Source: Gammaproteobacteria bacterium
GTDB taxonomy: Bacteria; Pseudomonadota; Gammaproteobacteria; Pseudomonadales; Cellvibrionaceae
Length of the DNA: 64,000 bases
Direction: 5' to 3'
Assembly (NCBI GenBank): GCA_021151625.1
Contig: JAGKWY010000010.1
Location: 1 to 64,000 of the forward strand
Part shown: piece by piece, positions 33,012 through 45,100 of the stretch
Numbering within the stretch: position 1 is the first letter of the stretch
Layout of the letters: every line of letters begins with the position of its first letter
Program-made: the position numbers and the translations under genes
Notes under the pieces: model-generated
Databases searched by the model: none
What the model was told of the DNA's origin: nothing
The model's input: only the letters and a program-made list of their open reading frames with translations

Positions 33012-33872
33012 ATGTCTGCAGTAAAAGAAATCGTATTAACGTTCAGTTGTCAGGATTCAAAGGGGCTGGTTGCTGCAGTTGCCACCTTGTTTGCCACCCT
33101 GGGTTTTAACATTAAAGAGTCCTCCCAGTTTGAAGATGTAACCAGTAACCGCTTTTTTATGCGCACTGTATTTGAATGCCCCACCGGCTATAACATCGGG
33201 CAGATTCGCTCGCTGTTTAAACCCCTGGGTGAGCAGTACCAAATGGATTGGAATATTTTCGATAGCGGTAGCAAACCACGTGTGCTGATTGCGGTTTCGC
33301 AATGGGGCCACTGTTTGAATGCGCTGTTAAACAGTTGGAAAAACGGTTCTTTGCCGATTGATATTGTAGGTGTGGTTTCCAACCACAATGTAATGCGCGA
33401 TTTAACCGAGTGGTACCAATTGCCATTCCACTATTTGCCAATCACTGCCGATACCAAACCGCAACAGGAAGGCCAGTTGTGGCAATTGATGCAGGACTTG
33501 CAGGCAGATTTTTTGGTGCTCGCGCGCTACATGCAAATCCTGTCTGATGATTTGTGCAAAAAATTAAATGGCCGCGCGATCAATATTCACCATTCATTCC
33601 TGCCCGGTTTTAAAGGCGCAAAACCCTATCACCAGGCGTTTGATCGCGGTGTAAAACTGATTGGTGCTACCGCGCATTTTGTAACGGCAGATCTCGACGA
33701 AGGCCCGATTATCGAGCAATCCGTAGAGCGTGTTTCCCATGTCAATTCGCCGGATGAAATGGCGGAAATCGGCCGTGATACTGAAGCGGTAGTCTTGAAC
33801 CGCGCGGTGCGCTGGCATGCGGAACACCGGGTCTTATTAAACGGTACTAAAACGGTCGTCTTTTCTCGCTAG
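33012..33872 (+). CDS. purU: Formyltetrahydrofolate deformylase
   Basis: A 286-residue enzyme. ATG 33012 is used in preference to the GTG just before it (AGGA at suitable distance). The N-terminal ACT-like domain (EIVLTFSCQDSKGLVAAVATLFATLGFNIKESSQFED) precedes a formyltransferase-fold catalytic domain. The expected Asn-His-Asp set appears in INIHHSFLPGFKGAKPYHQAF and DLDEGPIIEQ. PurU hydrolyses 10-formyl-tetrahydrofolate to formate and tetrahydrofolate, balancing one-carbon pools and supplying formate for PurT. The length is normal. It is a monocistronic gene by position. Confidence 0.95.
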   Translation: MSAVKEIVLTFSCQDSKGLVAAVATLFATLGFNIKESSQFEDVTSNRFFMRTVFECPTGYNIGQIRSLFKPLGEQYQMDWNIFDSGSKPRVLIAVSQWGHCLNALLNSWKNGSLPIDIVGVVSNHNVMRDLTEWYQLPFHYLPITADTKPQQEGQLWQLMQDLQADFLVLARYMQILSDDLCKKLNGRAINIHHSFLPGFKGAKPYHQAFDRGVKLIGATAHFVTADLDEGPIIEQSVERVSHVNSPDEMAEIGRDTEAVVLNRAVRWHAEHRVLLNGTKTVVFSR

Positions 33873-33890
33873 TCCTTTCCCTTATCGATG

Positions 33891-33917
33891 GCTCTGTTGG
33901 CAAAGCCAATACAGAGC
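33891..33917 (+). terminator. Hairpin after purU
   Basis: GCTCTGT-TGGC pairs with GCCA-(AT)-ACAGAGC around an AAA loop, with a small bulge, about 20 bases after the purU stop. There is no clear T-run, so termination is only probable. Confidence 0.4.
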
Positions 33918-34118
33918 TGTCGATTGCCTTTACAAATGGTTGTCATTTTTTACAACATATTGGCGCCAAAATTAATATCTACCTGATTTCACCTGATAAA
34001 AAAATGCTGGTATAGCTGTTGCTGCATACATTTTGATCAAAAACCTCCTGGCAATAACTTGCTCATCAGGTGCTGAACAGATTGATAAGTAATAGTTAAA
34101 CGATTGAAGGAGATAATT

Positions 34119-34706
34119 ATGTTCAAACAAATTGGTATTGCGGCCCTTGTACTGTGTTCATCATTGGTGGTTCCCGCAAACGCAAGCTCCATCCCTTATC
34201 CCGATATAGGTACCCCGGCACCAGCCAACTCGTTTGTTGCTGATGCTACGGGTACTATCACTGCCTATTTCTACGCGACGGACGCGGGCTATGACAGTGA
34301 AATCGGGTTAAAGGTAAATGGTGTTTCAACCGGCATTTATGGACTGATGAATCACACTTCTTTTTATGGACAGAGCCTGGTACTTGGCAGTGTGATGATG
34401 GGAGATATATTGGAGTTTGAGCTGCGTGTGTTAACTACCGGGACTTCCTGGTATTCCGATCCGTTAAATAATCCTGATTTGAAAAACCACACCTATGCAA
34501 CCGGATTTGCGGGGGATTCATTTATTCCCATGGGGACCTATGTCGCTTTCGAGGATTTACCTTACTTAGGGGATGTGGATTACAACGATCATCAATTTGT
34601 ATTTACTAATGTCAGAAATGTCTCAGTACCAGAGCCTGCAAGCCTGTGGCTTTGTGCAATAGGATTAATGGCCCTGATGTTTACACGCAGACGCGTTGCT
34701 TCGTAA
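34119..34706 (+). CDS. PEP-CTERM exported protein
   Basis: ATG 34119 is chosen because AAGGAG lies six bases upstream; the product has 195 residues. It has a signal peptide (MFKQIGIAALVLCSSLVVPANA), a beta-rich body containing FVADATGTITAYFYATDAGYDSEIGLKVNGVSTGIYG and FEDLPYLGDVDYNDHQFVF, and a canonical tail VSVPEPASLWLCAIGLMALMFTRRR. The body resembles PEP-CTERM proteins with a DUF4114-like segment (the D-Y-N-D pattern), but I am unsure. It is expected to be processed by an exosortase encoded elsewhere and to reach the surface or matrix. Confidence 0.85.
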   Translation: MFKQIGIAALVLCSSLVVPANASSIPYPDIGTPAPANSFVADATGTITAYFYATDAGYDSEIGLKVNGVSTGIYGLMNHTSFYGQSLVLGSVMMGDILEFELRVLTTGTSWYSDPLNNPDLKNHTYATGFAGDSFIPMGTYVAFEDLPYLGDVDYNDHQFVFTNVRNVSVPEPASLWLCAIGLMALMFTRRRVAS

Positions 34707-34729
34707 TCGTTTTATTTTTTTGCCGAATA

Positions 34730-34757
34730 AAAAAACCGCGCACTGCGCGGTTTTTTT
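34730..34757. terminator. Bidirectional terminator between PEP-CTERM and MFS genes
   Basis: CCGCGC (34736-34741) and GCGCGG (34745-34750) with an ACT loop are flanked by six A on the left and seven T on the right. It is a strong terminator for both convergent genes. Confidence 0.9.
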
Positions 34758-34765
34758 CTGATGGT

Positions 34766-35959
34766 TTATTCTACTCGCGTGACTTTATTAGCGCAGGCAG
34801 CAAGTGCGATAAGACCGAGTGCAACAATACATAACGCAATTGAAAGGCTGCTGAGTTCTGCGATAAATCCAATCAGTGCTGGCCCTGCCAATAAGCCTGC
34901 ATAACCCAAACTAACCACTGCTGAAATAGCCAAACTCATGGGCATGGTTTTTTGATTGCCCGCCGCCGTAAATAGCACGGGCACTATGTTAGATGCGCCC
35001 AAGCCAATCAGGGTAAAACCAATATAGGCAGCAATGGTGTAAGGCACAAACACCACAATGGCGAAGCCGAGTGCGGCGCAGCTGCCGCCCCACAATAAAA
35101 TACGTTTTCCTCCCAGTGCTTGCACAATACGATCACCGGTTAAGCGCGCAATGGTCATGGCAACCGAGAAGCAGGCAAACCCTAATCCAGCATGGATTGG
35201 ATTCACCTCGCGCACACTGGTGAGGAATACCGCACTCCAATCCAGTACTGATCCTTCCGCTAAAAAAACGATAAAGCAGAGTACGCCAAGCAATAACACT
35301 TTGCCGCGTGGCAGCACAAAAAAAGGATCGCGTTTTTCGTCGCCGGTTTTAGTTTCGGTACTGCCATAGGTCAGAAGTTTGGGCGCTGTGTACGCCAGCA
35401 TCACCAGTAATACGCCGGTCAATATAAGCAGTGACTCAAACGGTGAAAGCGCAAGCCACAATAATCCGCTAATAATTACCGCACCAAAAATCCCGCCCAG
35501 ACTATAAAAACCGTGGAAGCCGGACATCATGCTGCGACCGCTGGCTTTTTCCACCATCACCGCCTGCATATTCATCGCCACATCCGTTGCGCCGAGCGAT
35601 AAACCAAAAATTAATAAGGTAAGTGCGAGACTGGGAACACTGGCGGCAACACCCAGGAACACCAGGCTGAAGCACATCAGTAACAGGCTCAGCGTAATAA
35701 ATTTTTTGCAGCCAAATTTAATGACCAACGGGCCTGTTAGCGGCATGGCAATCAGGGAGCCGCCACCTAAACACAGCAGTAATGCGCCCAGCGTAGCTTC
35801 GTTCACGTCCAGGCGTTCCTGGGCGAAGGGAACCAGAGGTGCCCAGGCGGACATGGCCAGGCCGGTAATTAAAAAAGCCAGGCGAGTGGAAAGTTGTTCA
35901 GCAAAACCGGGTAGTGGAAGGGCATTGCGTTCAGTAGCGGATAACTCGGAAGCAGACAT
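34766..35959 (-). CDS. MFS transporter (YbjJ/FucP-like)
   Basis: About 397 residues. ATG 35959 (MSASELSATERN) fits better than the upstream ATG because a GAGAG-like site precedes it. The protein has roughly 12 hydrophobic segments and begins with LAFLITGLAMSAWAPLVPFAQERLDVNEATLGALLLCLGGGSLIAMPL. Other typical parts are SLGATDVAMNMQAVMVEKASGRSMMSGFHGFYSLGGIFGA and LTGDRIVQALGGKRILLWGG. This resembles YbjJ-type major-facilitator proteins, whose substrates are poorly known. It lies 234 bases downstream of the peptide synthetase on the same strand, so it could export the product, although family resemblance does not prove it. Confidence 0.85.
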   Translation of the reverse strand: MSASELSATERNALPLPGFAEQLSTRLAFLITGLAMSAWAPLVPFAQERLDVNEATLGALLLCLGGGSLIAMPLTGPLVIKFGCKKFITLSLLLMCFSLVFLGVAASVPSLALTLLIFGLSLGATDVAMNMQAVMVEKASGRSMMSGFHGFYSLGGIFGAVIISGLLWLALSPFESLLILTGVLLVMLAYTAPKLLTYGSTETKTGDEKRDPFFVLPRGKVLLLGVLCFIVFLAEGSVLDWSAVFLTSVREVNPIHAGLGFACFSVAMTIARLTGDRIVQALGGKRILLWGGSCAALGFAIVVFVPYTIAAYIGFTLIGLGASNIVPVLFTAAGNQKTMPMSLAISAVVSLGYAGLLAGPALIGFIAELSSLSIALCIVALGLIALAACANKVTRVE

Positions 35960-36108
35960 AAAAGCTCTCAATCATACCGTTGCGCGCATTGAACTTGCGC
36001 GGCCAACGGGTACTGCGGGTAGTTAACTGTGAAGATGGGAATAGCTTAAAGCGGTTTTTACTATAACAGTTCGCCGGGTTAATTGAGGTGATGATTTGTA
36101 AAGCACTA

Positions 36109-36136
36109 CAACAACCCGAGGTGAATCGGGCTGTTG
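36109..36136 (-). terminator. Possible terminator after the peptide synthetase
   Basis: CAACAACCCGA (36109-36119) and TCGGGCTGTTG (36126-36136) form a stem with one mismatch and a six-base loop, about 57 bases after the synthetase stop. No strong T-run follows on the minus strand, so read-through into the MFS gene is possible. Confidence 0.4.
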
Positions 36137-36192
36137 CAGGCTGGTTGATGTGTACTGGTGATTGCTTGCTGTTGATTGATTGTCGTTGACGG

Positions 36193-39100
36193 CTAGGGAA
36201 GCTCCAGTTCCACTATTTCTGCGGCAGTAACAAATGCAGAAACTTCATGAGTTTCCTCACTCAGGCAGGCCGCGATAATAGCGGCGTTATGAGTCAGGTT
36301 GGGTTCGGCCAATAGTTCCAGATGTTCTCCCTTGCCTGCATAAATGTGCAGCTGTGCGGTTAATTCTGCCCAGCCATAATCTTCAACTGTATCGACAGGA
36401 ATGTTAGCCTTGATTAAATGCACCGGTGCTTGCAGTGAACCACGGTTGATCAACTGCTCAATATAATGGCCGTAGCGATACGCTTGATCCACTAAAGGTG
36501 CAAGCATGGCTTCATCCAATTCCAACTGGTTGCGCGCAAATGCATCTTTCAGTTCTTGTGCAATTTGCGCAGGCTCGCGTGCGTTGCCAGCTGCTTCGCG
36601 CCGCACGGAATCCAACAGGATTAATCCACCTAATTGATGCCCGCGCGCTTCCAACACGCGTGCAACTTCAAACGCAAGATTGCCGCCCGCAGAATAGCCG
36701 AACAGAAAAATCTTGCCATTGGTTTGTGCGGTGCTAATGGTGTCGGCATAAATTTCCAGGCGCTGCGGATCATCCAGATAATTGAAACAATAAAAACGAT
36801 AATCCACTAATTGCAGGCTGAGTTGTGCGTAAATTGCGGCCTCACCCAGGGCAGGTGGAAACAGGAACAGATTTTTTTCGCTGCTCGGATTAAGCAGCTG
36901 ATAATGCGCTGTTGCAATATTTTCCGTACCCTGTTTGCAATGCTGTTGAATAAGCCCGGCAAGCTGTTCCAGGGTGGAATGGGTAAAAATATCGGTTAAT
37001 TTTAGTGCGATATTCCACTGCTGGTTGATGCCGGCGAGTAATTTTATCGCTAGCAATGAATGGCCGCCGACACGGAAAAAATCTTCATCGATACTATAAC
37101 TGCTACCACCTAATAAATTGCTCCACAGGTCGGCCAGTTGATATTCAATCGGTGTGCGCGGTGGTAAATAATCTGTGCGAATAATAGTGTCGGGTTGGGG
37201 CAGGGCCCTCTTATCCACTTTGCCATTGGTGGTTAATGGAATTGCATCCAGGTAAATAAATTGCGCGGGAATCATATACTCAGGCAACCATTGTGCGAGT
37301 TGCGCGTGTATTTCTTTATCGTTTAATGCTTCCGGGCTCGTGTAATAGGCGCAGAGGCTGGCGCTAGCGGTATCCTGGTTGCGCACTACAACAATCGCTT
37401 GCTGTATACCTGCAATCGACATCAGGCGATTTTCTACATCGCCGGTTTCAATGCGATAACCGCGAATTTTTACTTGCTGATCAATCCGGCCAATAAAGCG
37501 AATTTCTCCTGCATCAGTCCAACTGGCGAGGTCACCCGTGCGATAGAGACGTGCTCTGGCTACAAAAGGATTGGCGATAAATTTTTCTGCTGTTAATTCT
37601 TCGCGCTGGTGATACCCACGCGCTAGGTTATCGCCACTAATACACAATTCACCCGGTACACCAATTGGTTGGATGCGTCCGCATTTATCCAGAATCCACG
37701 CGCTGGAATTGGCCATGGGTTTGCCAATAGTGTCATCATCTGGATGGCAGGCTTTGCTGGTGGCATTCACGGTGGTTTCAGTGGGGCCGTAGACATTGTG
37801 CAAGCGATAACCGCGCGCGAGTATTTGATCTTTCAATAAAGGATCAAGGTGTTCGGCACCGGTAATAACCAGTGCGAGTGATTCCATCGCACAATTGTCG
37901 AGTAAATAATCTGCCAGCAAACTCGGAACCAGCTCGACTATCTGAATACGATGCTGCTGCACAAAATGGGTAAATTTTTGCTTATCCATTTTGCTGTCGT
38001 CATCCAGGATAAATACCGCAGCGCCGTTCAGTAGTGGCACCAGCGTTTCTTCAATAGAAACATCAAACCCGGGGCTGGTCAGTTGCAGCATGCGTGTGTT
38101 GTGTTCCAGATTGTATTCGCGACCGGCCCACTGGGTCAGGTTGAGCACACTGCGCTGTTCAACCAACACCCCTTTGGGAATACCGGTAGAGCCGCTGGTG
38201 TAAATGACATAGGCCAGATCTGTTGCGCTAGTGGCAGTGGAACTATTTTCTGCAGAATAATTTTTTGCGTCAGCAATTAAATTATCCAGGTAAATTTTCC
38301 GGCAATTATTGGTGGTCAATCCGTTTGCAACATCTTGCGTGCATATCAGTAGCGGTGCATTTGCATCCCGCAAAATAGTGCGAATACGCTCTTCTGGCCA
38401 ATCAGGCGCAATCGGCATATAGACTGCACCTGCCTTCAGCAGCGCAAGCATGGAGGCAATCCAATAGCGTGAGCGCTCCAGCATGACCCCGACAAACATT
38501 TGCTGTGTTAAACCTGGTAGGCCTTGCTGGCTTTGACCTTGTTGACTATGACCTTGTTGACTATGGCCTTGTTGAATGGGACCCCGCTGGATTAAACAGG
38601 CAGCGATTTGATTGGCCAGTTCGTTAAGCTCGCGATAGGTCAGGGTACCTTCATCATCGTGCACAGCTAAGCGATCGCTGTAGCGCGCGGCCATTTTTTC
38701 AAATTCAAGTGCGATACTAGACTCACGCGAATAACTCATGGTGGTTTTATTAAAATTCAGTGTCAGTTGCTGATATTCCGCAACGGAAATGCAATTGAGG
38801 TTGCGTAGCAATTGTTGCGGATGCGCAAGCAATTGCTGCAGCATTTCCAAATAGTGTTGACCCATGGCAGTTGCACGCGTTGCTGTGAATAAGCTGGTAG
38901 CGTAATTCACGGACAATAAATATTGCCCCTGGCGTTGGTCCAGACTCATCGCCAAATCAAATTTGGCTTCTGTCACAGGCAATGAATGAGGGATAAATAA
39001 TTCCTGTGCGCCGGCATTGCCCAGCCAGTCGCTCCCCAATGAAAACATGGTATCGAAAAGTGCATTGCGACCGGGATTGCGTGGCAGTTCCAATACATTG

Positions 39101-42100
39101 ACCAGCGCATCAAACGGAAAATCCTGATGTTGTAAATCATCCAGCAATTGCGCTGCAATAGTTTGTACACAGGCTTGTGCGGTTTGCTCCGTATCCAGAT
39201 GGATGCGCAATGCAAGGCTGTTGACCATTAACCCGGGAATGTTAGTGAACTCCGTCTGGCTGCGGCCTGAAACCGGTATGCCAATGGCCATATCGGTTTC
39301 GCCGCTGTAACGCCACAACCAAAGCGCATAGGCTGTTAAGGCGACCGCAAAGACACTGGTGCCTTGTTGTTGCGCGAAATTTTCCAGTGCGTTTGTTAAA
39401 TCTGTATCCAACGGCAACGAAAATTCTGCACCCGCCGTGCTGCGTTCAGGTGAGCGGGGGAAGTCCAGCGGTAATTCCAATACTGGTGGTAATTGGTGGA
39501 AACGGTTTAACCAATGGTGTTTTTGCGTTTGGTAATTGGTTGTGTGTTGCCAATGTGATTGCCTGTTGATTAAGGCCGCATAATCGTATTCAGGTACAGA
39601 TAGCATTTCCCCCTTGTATAACACCATGAGTTCGCGCAGCAAAATTTCAATGCTGACACCATCGGCAATAATGTGGTGCAAATCCATTAACAGCCAATAA
39701 GTTTGGGTGCTTTCAATGTGTAGTAATTGAATGCGCATTAATGGTTGCTGATGCAAATCAAAAGGCTTAACCCAATTAACCAGGTGTGTATCCAGCTCCT
39801 CTGCTGAAATTGCGCAGTGCTGAATAGTGATAGGTTCATGCGTAAGGGTTTGCATTGGCTGTCCTTCATGGATAGCAATGCGTACGCGCAAAATACTGTG
39901 GCGCTCCACCAATTGTTGCAAGGCAGTTTCCAGTTGTTGCAGATTGGTGGTGTGTTGTAGTTGCGCTACAAAAGGAATGTTGTAGTTGGTGTTGGGGCCA
40001 GCCAGCTGATCCAATACATAGAGGCGCTGTTGCGCTGATGACAGTGGAATCCATTGCTCCGGCATAAAGCAGGAGTTGTTATTGATAGGAGTGGTGAGTA
40101 ATGCAGAAGATATTTTTTCTTCGGCAATAGTTGCAACTGCTTGAGCAACTTCTTTCATCTGTTTTTTATGCTTGGTGGTAATTAATTCTGCTTGTAGCAC
40201 CAGTGTACGGGTTGAAAATAATTCCTTCAGTGAAATAGTAATATTCCACTCGCGCTGGATGCGGCTGGCGAGGGCTGCTGTATTTAAGGAGTGACCACCC
40301 AGGGCAAAAAAATCTGCATCCAGATGTGGTTCCGGAATTCCCAATAATTCTTGCCAGAAACTTGCCAGGCGAAGTTGTATTTTGCTGGTAGGTTTTTGTG
40401 CGTTGCTATCAGTAGTCAGGGTGGCATCGGGTAATGCGCGCTTATCCAGCTTGCCATTGGGTGTCATTGGTAATTGTGCGAGCGGAACATAGAATGCAGG
40501 TTGCATATAAGCCGGTAATTGATTGGCGAGTGCTTGTTTAATAGCAGCCAATGCACTATCAGTAGAAGCAACTTCCAAAGAAGCAACGTCCAATACCAGA
40601 TAAGCAATAAGATAATTATTGCCGTGCGGATCTCGCTGGGCAATGACTGCAGCTTCATGGACTTCAGCCTGTTTGCGCAGGCAGGCTTCTATCTCGCCTG
40701 GCTCAATGCGATAGCCGCGTACCTTGACCTGCTGGTCGCCACGGCCCAAATAAATTAATTCTCCGGATTCACTCCAATAACCCAAATCGCCAGTGCGATA
40801 AATTCGTTCACCATTGGCCGCCAAAAATTCAGCACTGGAAAAATACGCATTACCCGTGAGGGCTGCAAAATCACTGACAGTTAAAAAACGCTCTTGTGTC
40901 AGAGAAGGCTTTTGCCAATAGCCGCGCCCCACACTGGCGCCGCCGATAAAAATTTCACCCAGCGCGCCGCGTGGTTGCAATTTTCCATGCCGATCCAGTA
41001 GATAAATCTCCGTACCGTTTATCGGTGTACCTATAGGAGGAATATCGGCAATGGCATGCTGGTGGCTCAACACCTGTGTGGTAACTACGTGGGTTTCAGA
41101 GGGACCATAATGGTTGTGCAACAGCACCTTGCTTGCTTGCAAGAACTGACGCAAATGGGGCGATACCAATAATTGTTCGCCGGCGGTAATAATCTGTTCG
41201 ACACAAGCGGGAATCTGCGCAATTCGCTCCGGTGTGGAAAACAAAAACTTTAAATAGGCTGTGGGCAGAAAAAGTGTATCTATAGAATTTATGTGAATAA
41301 ATTCCAGCAGATAGTCAGCGTCTCTCTTTAACTGCTCATCAATAATGTGCAGGCAGCCACCAGCAACCAGGGTGCTAAAAATTTCCTGGTAGCAAACATC
41401 AAAGCTGTGGGTTGCAAATTGCAAAACCTGTTTATTAAATTGCAGCAGTCCCTGGTTTTTTTGGCTATCAATCAATGCTAATAAATTGCGCTGTTCCAGC
41501 ATTACCCCTTTGGGGGTTCCGGTAGTACCAGAGGTATAGATCAGGTACAGCAGTTGGGAGTTGGCCAGTGCTGGAAGTTCAATTGCATCTATAGATTCTG
41601 CAACAACAGGTGCCGCCAGCCACTGGCTAATAACATGTTGCTTAAGGTCTGGCCGTGCTTGTGCAAGTTCAGTGTTAACTTTATCAACCAGCACACAGCT
41701 AGCGGTGGAGTCGGTTAATAAGTAGTGAATACGCTCCTCGGGTAAATGCGGATCTATAGGGACAACGACCGCACCGCTTTGCAAAATTCCCAAAAGTGCA
41801 GCAACCATCTGGCAGGACCTGTTGGCCAGCAGCGCTACAGGTTGTTCGCTGCTAATTCCCCGGGCGAGTAAATGCTGTGCGATTTGCCGTGCTTGTTGCG
41901 CAAGTTGGGTGTAATTAATTTGTGTTGTGCTATCGCATACGGCAAGCGCAGTGGGTGCTAGTTGTTGCTGTTGCAAAAAGCGAGTGATCAGATTGTCTGC
42001 TTGGGTCAGGGGAATTCGAGGTGCGGTGCCGAGTGCAATTAATTCCTGAATTTCTGCCGCCGCAGGAATAGCATTCGTTAATACATTGCTTTTTGAATCG

Positions 42101-45100
42101 ACGCAGACTTGTGCGTTATCAACCCAGCTGCGCAATAACGCCAGCAGGTGTTCGGCGATACGCGCTACGCTAGCTGCAGGGTGTACCTGTGTATTCACAA
42201 TAAAACGGAAACTTAATTGCTCTGCGGGTTGTACCAGTAAATTAAAATCGTAGTGGGTTTGCTCATATAAACTGATCCGATCAATGCGCAAATTATTTCC
42301 CAGTAGCCGATCCTGTAGCGGATAATTTTCAAACACCAGCAGATGGCGAAATAAATCAGTAGCAATATTGGCTGCACTGGCAATATCTGCCAAACCAATA
42401 AAGGCGTGTTGCTCCGCCTGTAAATGGGTATCTTGCAGCTTGCCCAGCCACTGCTGAATATCCTGTGTTGCAGAATCGTGTTGGTTAATGTGCGGGGCAG
42501 GGATGCGCACGGGAATGCTGTTAATAAATAACCCCAGCATATGTTCAATGCCGGCAACCGGTGCAGTCCGGCCAGATACCACACTGACAAATAATGCATC
42601 ATCACTATTGTTGTAGCGCTGCAATAACAATCCCCAGGCGGCTTGAATCAATGTGCTGAGCGTTACTTCATGGTACGCAGCCAGTTGTTGCAAACCCTGT
42701 AAATAATTGGCTGGCAATTGGTACTCGGTTTCTTGCAAGGAATAAACGGAATTCTCGGCAATTGTTTCGCCGGGAAGGCGAGTCTTATCATTAATGTCTG
42801 CCAGCTGTGCGCGCCAGTAAGCGCGCGCCGGTTCCGGATTTTGCTCGGCCAGCCATACCAGGTAATCACCAAAATCAGCTGCTGGTGTTGTTGAATACTC
42901 TTCTGTTATTTGTTGCTCCGTTATTTGCTGTTCCGCCGGGTAAGGCAAACACGCGTGCTGTAATTGTAGGTAGTTTCTTAACAGCTCATCAATTAAGGTC
43001 GCGCAGCTCCAGCCATCCAGAATCAAATGGTGATAAGTAAATAACAACAGGGATTTCTGCTCATTAATCTTGAACAGGTGTAAACCCAGCAATGGTAATT
43101 GCCAATCAAAACCGGCAGTGCGCAGCTGATGTTTTTGTTGGCTAAGCCATTCTTCCTGTGCGTTGATTGCCAGTGTGGATATATCGCTAAATTTGACGGT
43201 GGTGCGCGCATTTTCGCAGACTATCTGCCGAACCTCTTCGGTGCCTTCCTGGATAAACAGGCTGCGTAAAATACTGTGCTTGCTACTCAGCTGGTTCAAT
43301 GCTTGTTGCAATGGTTTTGCATCCAATGCCTGGTTTAGATATAACCCCAACTCTTCATAATAGAGTTGGCTTTCTGGTTGATTGGCCTGTTGTTGCTGTG
43401 CGTGGAAATAAATTCCCGCCTGGGTTGGTGTGAGTTTACGGATGGCAGTAATTGGTCCATGACTCTCCAATCGCTGCGCCAATTGCCGATAGGTTTCCAA
43501 TGAGTAATGCGCATCACCCAAATCACTGGGTGTTTGCAACGCAATAGGTTGTTGGCAGCAATGGACGGCAATCTCTAACAGCTGCGCACGCAGTAACTGA
43601 TTAAATTTATCAACGCGGAATGCCGAAAATTGTTTGCCAGAATAATGAATAGTCCACTCCAATGTCCCATCTTTCACCGCCATAGTGATTTCAATACTAT
43701 GGCTACGACAATTCTGTGGGCTTGAGTAAAGGCCTGTGCTGCAAAGTCGCCATGCCTGGTTGCCAGTATCCAAATGGCCAAGATAATTAAATAAAATATC
43801 CGGCCCACTGGTGCGCAATTGCTGTTGTTGTACTTCGGTACCAAAATATTTTAATAATCCAAAACCAATGCCTTTATCGGGGATGCGACGCAAGGACTCT
43901 TTAATATTCTGGATCTTGTGATTAAGTGATGCACTTCTATCAAGATCAAGTACCCAGGGGAATATTGCGGTAAACCAGCCTATGCTGCGCGAGCTATCCA
44001 GTGGGTCAAAGGGTAAGTGGCGGCCGTGGGATTCCAGATCCAGCGCGACGCGCAATTTTCCAGTCCACTGTTGCCAGGCCAATGCAAAGGCAGCGATTAA
44101 TAAATCCTGGGTGTCGGTGTTATAGGCAGTATGCGCCCTGGTGAGCAGGGGCAGGGTTTCGTTTGTGGTTAGGCAATCGCTGATTGATTCTGTTTGCAGG
44201 TCGCCAGTAATTATTTCTTCTGCTTTTTCCAGCAGTGCAGCGGGAATTGATTTTTGCACTGCTTGCCAGTAACTGAATTGCTTTTGCAAATGGCTGGTTT
44301 GCACACAAGCCTTGCTCGCGTTAATCCATTGATTGGGGGTTGTTGATAATGGCAAGAATTGTATTGGTGTGGCATCGCCCAGGTTTTGATAGAAATAATT
44401 AAGGTCATCCAACAGTATTCGCCAGGAAACCCCATCAATAATCAGGTGGTGAATACTAATGAGCAAATAATCTTGCGTTGCGGTTGATAAAACACCCGCC
44501 GCATAAAGTGCTTTGTCCAGTGCGATACTGTTATGCAGATCCTGCAGCAATTGGCTTAATTCATATTCAATCTCATCGCTATTGGCAGCAGTAATTTTGC
44601 GCTGGACCAATTGTGTATCTTTCCAGAGCTGTTGCTGATTATCCGTAATATGTAGCTGATATGGTTGCGCTAAAGCCTCTGTTTTGGTGGTAATGACTTT
44701 GGTACCAAGTAAAGGGTGCTGTTGCACCAGATTGTTTAATGCCTGGTGCAATTGGTTTTGAATAAAGCGCTGTGTTTGTAGAATGATGTACTGGCAATAG
44801 GCATTCGGTTGCGTCAGCCGCTGCTCAAAAAATGCTTGCTGAATCGGCGTTAATTCGATTTTCCCTGTCACAGGCTGGTGTGTCGTTGTTTGCGGTAATA
44901 GCTGTTGTAGCGTGTTTTGGCAAAGCAAGCGCACACTTGGATGCTTGAAAATATCTTTGATGCTTAGGGTGTATCCCTGTTGTGCCGCGCGCGCGCAAAA
45001 TTGAATAGCGCGAATGGAATCACCACCATAGTGAAAGAAATTATCATCCAATCCCAAATGCGGGTTATTTAACAGTGCACGCATAATTTCCAGAAGCTGG

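Noticed and set aside
38515..38590. Possible CRISPR-like repeat
   Set aside because: The 18-base units are contiguous without spacers and translate in frame as part of the synthetase.
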